NCBI GenBank assembly: GCA_024761205.1
Contig: JAMASS010000038.1
Location: 1-43,221, forward strand
Length of the DNA: 43,221 bases
Origin: Limisphaerales bacterium
GTDB taxonomy: Bacteria; Verrucomicrobiota; Verrucomicrobiia; Limisphaerales; AAA164-E04
Direction of reading: 5' to 3'
The position numbers and the translations under genes were made by a program. This document shows, one piece after another, positions 42,990 to 43,221 of the stretch. The notes beneath the pieces are model-generated. The model had not been told where the DNA came from. It searched no databases and saw only the letters and a list, made by a program, of their open reading frames with translations. How positions within the stretch are numbered: the stretch's first letter is position 1; each line of letters starts with the position of its first letter.

Positions 42990-43221
42990 ATGTCGCAGAC
43001 AAAACCCAGCTCCCTCATCCTCAACTCTCCCTATTCCGCGCCCACCAAACATTGGCAGGTTGTTGAGGAGGATGATGCATCTCTCAAGCAAGCGGAGGGT
43101 CGCCGCGAAGCGGGTTATATGATTGCCGATCCCAAAGCCAGGCTCCATCAGGACAAGGGTATTTTTGTTCCTCTGCCGTTGGTCAATCAAATCCGCCGGC
43201 GCGTTGACAGCTGGCGCGCCG
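42990..43221 (+). CDS. type III restriction-like Res subunit, 5' part
   Basis: The first 77 codons of a long gene run off the window. The start SSLILNSPYSAPTKHWQV is the opening of DEAD-box Res subunits paired with this kind of Mod, and it continues into GRREAGYMIADPKAR and GIFVPLPLVNQIRRRVDSWR, both typical. No motor or nuclease motifs are reached. Two cargo modules and a scar separate it from mod. Its first codons are repeated in the scar at 40857-40895. Confidence 0.85.
   Translation, partial: MSQTKPSSLILNSPYSAPTKHWQVVEEDDASLKQAEGRREAGYMIADPKARLHQDKGIFVPLPLVNQIRRRVDSWRA
43012..43050 (+). repeat. res 5'-end block, copy 2
   Basis: This 39-nt block lies in the true res start; it differs at one base from 40857-40895. 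Confidence 0.9.

Noticed and set aside
1-43221. All frameshifts explained as sequencing error
   Set aside because: Lesions are clustered in accessory genes and include in-frame stops and missing segments, while multi-kilobase core genes are clean; raw reads are still needed for a final decision.
1-43221. CRISPR array, tRNA or rRNA genes
   Set aside because: Scanning by eye found no regularly spaced repeats and no tRNA T-arm or anticodon patterns; short or divergent RNAs could still be missed.

Overview
The window looks like chromosome of a Gram-negative bacterium of the PVC group, most likely Verrucomicrobiota (inference). Pointers are an outer-membrane biogenesis set (BamA, OmpH/Skp, Lnt), LL-diaminopimelate aminotransferase instead of the succinylase route, a ~400-residue IspH, a short primary sigma factor without region 1.1, a Cache-TM-Ser/Thr kinase of planctomycete/verrucomicrobial architecture, and a secreted PQQ-type beta-propeller starting 'WRG'. 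No tRNA, rRNA or CRISPR array was found by eye.

Layout. 1-2.1 kb is a graveyard containing a shattered IS1595-family transposase. 2.1-5.8 kb (+) holds lnt, an aminotransferase that has lost its catalytic-lysine segment, and an omega-amidase-like nitrilase. 5.9-7.0 kb (-) is a KDG-kinase-like sugar kinase, divergent from dnaB-bamA (7.1-11.05 kb, +). 11.3-14.4 kb (-) reads sigma factor, apt, ogg and a decayed comB. 14.7-17.5 kb is a divergent pair of a uronate-isomerase-like enzyme and an enolase-superfamily enzyme. 17.5-20.5 kb (-) has purM and a large Arg-rich protein of unknown function. 21.2-22.2 kb is an IS1595 remnant fused to the tail of a DNA methyltransferase. 22.3-24.0 kb has a small unknown protein and a dynamin-like GTPase. 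24.2-25.6 kb contains three decayed genes (Gfo/Idh oxidoreductase, DnaJ-type chaperone, SAM hydroxide adenosyltransferase). Then come ompH, a wrecked Cache-kinase gene (26.4-28.7 kb), ispH, dgt, two poorly defined small genes, a PQQ-propeller protein, a broken DUF167 gene, dapL and two DsrE-like genes.

36.2-43.2 kb is the part of greatest interest: a type III restriction-modification locus used as a docking site. The mod gene (36211-39237) carries a complete 465-nt insert bounded by inverted repeats. The insert encodes a four-helix-bundle protein in another frame, yet keeps the mod frame open. Between mod and res (which starts at 42990) lie two unrelated two-gene cargoes: TcmP plus a three-Cys DUF5131 protein, and an SMC-like ATPase plus a small protein with a D...ExK nuclease-like motif. 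The cargoes are separated by a scar in which a 5' fragment of res abuts a 3' fragment of mod. The scar's repeats match the outer copies at 62/64 and 38/39 bases. The simplest reading is that two allelic operons, mod-cargoA-res and mod-cargoB-res, were joined and the intervening res-mod was deleted. The cargo genes are visibly more AT-rich than the chromosome.

Housekeeping genes are intact over long stretches, whereas accessory genes show clustered stops and frameshifts. This suggests real, ongoing gene loss, as in a host-associated or recently bottlenecked lineage, rather than uniform sequencing error; reads would be needed to confirm it.
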